Origin: Paenibacillus radicis (ex Xue et al. 2023)
GTDB taxonomy: Bacteria; Bacillota; Bacilli; Paenibacillales; NBRC-103111
Length of the DNA stretch: 64,000 nucleotides
Assembly: GCF_024722015.1 (NCBI RefSeq)
Contig: NZ_JANQBD010000024.1
Coordinates: 62,001-126,000 of the forward strand
Direction: 5' to 3'
A program made the position numbers and the translations under genes. This document shows positions 62,942 to 64,000 of the stretch, piece by piece. Numbering within the stretch: the stretch's first letter is position 1; the number at the start of each line of letters is the position of its first letter. Below the pieces are notes generated by a model, which was not told the origin of the DNA, searched no databases, and saw only the letters and a list, made by a program, of their open reading frames with translations.

Positions 62942-64000
62942 ATGAAGCCGCGTTTTTATTTTATCATAGCAATAGTTTTACTAGTGTTCGCGCTTATTAA
63001 TTATTACATCGGATGGCATGGACAATTGTGGGTTCAATATGTATTTCATTTCAGTCCTGGTCCGCTTTATTGGATTTGCTTTTGGCTCATTGTTTTTTCC
63101 TATGTGATAGGGAGACTTGGGTCAAAATTTCTGCCGCATGGTCTATCCAGCTTTCTTAGATTGATAGGAGCCTATTGGCTCGCGATAATGCTGTTTAGCT
63201 TTGTAATGCTGCCTTTTATTGATCTTGCTGCCGGGGTAATGGCATTGTTATCGGTTGAAAAGACCGTATATATACCGGTCCTTGGATTGGCAGCAGGTTT
63301 AATTTTATTAGCGCTCATGATTCGGGGCTCCTGGAATGCGCGCAATCCGATTATTCGCCGATATGAGATAACAATCCCCAAAAGCGCAGGCGATAGAACA
63401 GAATTAAGAATTGCAGTAGCATCCGACCTTCATCTGGGAACCATCGTTGGCAACAAGCAGCTTCAGCTCTTGGTAGAGAAAATGAATTCATTGAAGCCTG
63501 ACTTGATTTTACTGCCTGGGGATATTATCGATGATGATATTAAGCCGTTTATCCGCCAAGATATGGGAAGTATCATGAAAAAGCTGGAGTCTCGTCTAGG
63601 TATTTATGCGGTGCTCGGCAATCATGAGTATATTGGAGGCCATATCAAGGAATTCGTCAATCAGATGAGTGCCATTGGCATCGAGGTGCTGTTGGATCGT
63701 CCAGTGCTGATTGATAATAGCTTCTATGTTATCGGACGGAAGGACAAAGCTGTTGAACGGTTTGGTTCGGATGGAAGAATGGATTTGGAAGCATTGTTAA
63801 CAGGAGTGGACAAATCATTGCCGCTTATACTCATGGATCATCAGCCGTATGGGTTGGATAAGGCTGCCGCGGCAGGAGTGGATGTCATGCTCTCAGGCCA
63901 TACCCATCGGGGACAAATGAGTCCAAACCATTACATTACAAGACGTATATTCGAGTTGGATTGGGGTTATTTAAAAAAAGGCGCTATGCATGCCATCGTT
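62942..64000 (+). CDS. Membrane-anchored metallophosphoesterase, 3' end outside window
   Basis: 353 codons are visible and the frame is still open at the window edge. The ATG at 62942 follows GGGGAG. Residues 1-130 contain four hydrophobic segments (about 6-24, 40-57, 72-100, 110-127). A calcineurin-type phosphoesterase domain follows with VASDLHLG (about 159-166), LPGDIIDDD, LGNHEYIGG and SGHTHRGQ. This layout matches the YkuE/YpbG-like group with membrane-spanning N-termini. It is unrelated in layout to the secreted phosphoesterase at 57333. The substrate is unknown; YkuE-type proteins act at the membrane or cell wall. Confidence 0.88.
   Translation, partial: MKPRFYFIIAIVLLVFALINYYIGWHGQLWVQYVFHFSPGPLYWICFWLIVFSYVIGRLGSKFLPHGLSSFLRLIGAYWLAIMLFSFVMLPFIDLAAGVMALLSVEKTVYIPVLGLAAGLILLALMIRGSWNARNPIIRRYEITIPKSAGDRTELRIAVASDLHLGTIVGNKQLQLLVEKMNSLKPDLILLPGDIIDDDIKPFIRQDMGSIMKKLESRLGIYAVLGNHEYIGGHIKEFVNQMSAIGIEVLLDRPVLIDNSFYVIGRKDKAVERFGSDGRMDLEALLTGVDKSLPLILMDHQPYGLDKAAAAGVDVMLSGHTHRGQMSPNHYITRRIFELDWGYLKKGAMHAIV

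Noticed and set aside
1..64000. CRISPR arrays, tRNA or rRNA genes, prophage or transposase genes
   Set aside because: No regularly spaced repeat array, no cloverleaf or rRNA core sequence and no integrase- or transposase-like protein was recognised by eye; a formal scan was not possible.

Overview
The window looks like chromosomal DNA of a Paenibacillus or close relative (Bacillota, Paenibacillaceae). The base composition is moderate and the ribosome binding sites are strong AGGAGG-type sites, sometimes with TTG or GTG starts. There are two SLH-domain surface proteins, three YesM/YesN-type two-component systems, LplB/YteP-type sugar permeases and a Btr-like AraC/binding-protein fusion. No rRNA, tRNA, CRISPR array, prophage or insertion sequence was seen.

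Layout. 1-3.1 kb: start of a sugar-binding lipoprotein, divergent from a YesN/YesM-type two-component system. 3.1-4.4 kb: ECF sigma factor and membrane anti-sigma gene. 4.45-4.7 kb: first copy of a dispersed structured repeat. 4.7-5.8 kb: citrate synthase-like enzyme with Glu in place of the catalytic Asp. 5.9-9.3 kb: biotin ECF transporter, with an ATPase-EcfT fusion and a second ATPase divergent from bioY across a probable BirA operator. 9.5-14.0 kb: MBL-fold hydrolase and a heterodimeric ABC exporter. 14.0-18.0 kb: large S-layer-type protein behind a duplicated promoter leader. 18.0-20.7 kb: second repeat copy and a MarR/MFS pair with a clear operator. 20.8-29.9 kb: OmpR-type two-component system, then an RND permease, a lipoprotein adaptor and an SLH-domain protein, probably one regulon. 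30-34.4 kb: small lipoprotein, an aminotransferase/acyltransferase pair for an acylated amino sugar, and a DeoR regulator divergent from an SDR.

34.6-43.6 kb and 49.7-57.5 kb are two paralogous sugar-uptake modules. Each has a binding lipoprotein, two CUT1 permeases, an AraC-type response regulator and a YesM-type kinase, but in different gene order. The first includes a GH29 alpha-L-fucosidase, the second a uronate isomerase-like enzyme. A Fur-controlled siderophore uptake cluster (Btr-like regulator, binding protein, two permeases, ATPase) lies between them. Three promoters in the two modules share one architecture: an AAAAACACA box, exactly 43 nt, then GTATGAT, with a conserved middle box. 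This is probably the target of one or both AraC-type response regulators.

57.3-64 kb: metallophosphoesterase whose 3' end runs antisense into a kinase gene, a two-subunit class I fumarase-type hydro-lyase, two convergent small-protein genes (55 and 50 aa), a glycerol dehydrogenase-like enzyme, a guanine deaminase and a membrane-anchored metallophosphoesterase cut by the window edge.

The most unusual items are the three-copy structured repeat with paired base changes in its main stem, the shared promoter architecture, the hairpin leader that recurs directly upstream of the ribosome binding sites of two unrelated genes, and the RND-adaptor-SLH operon.
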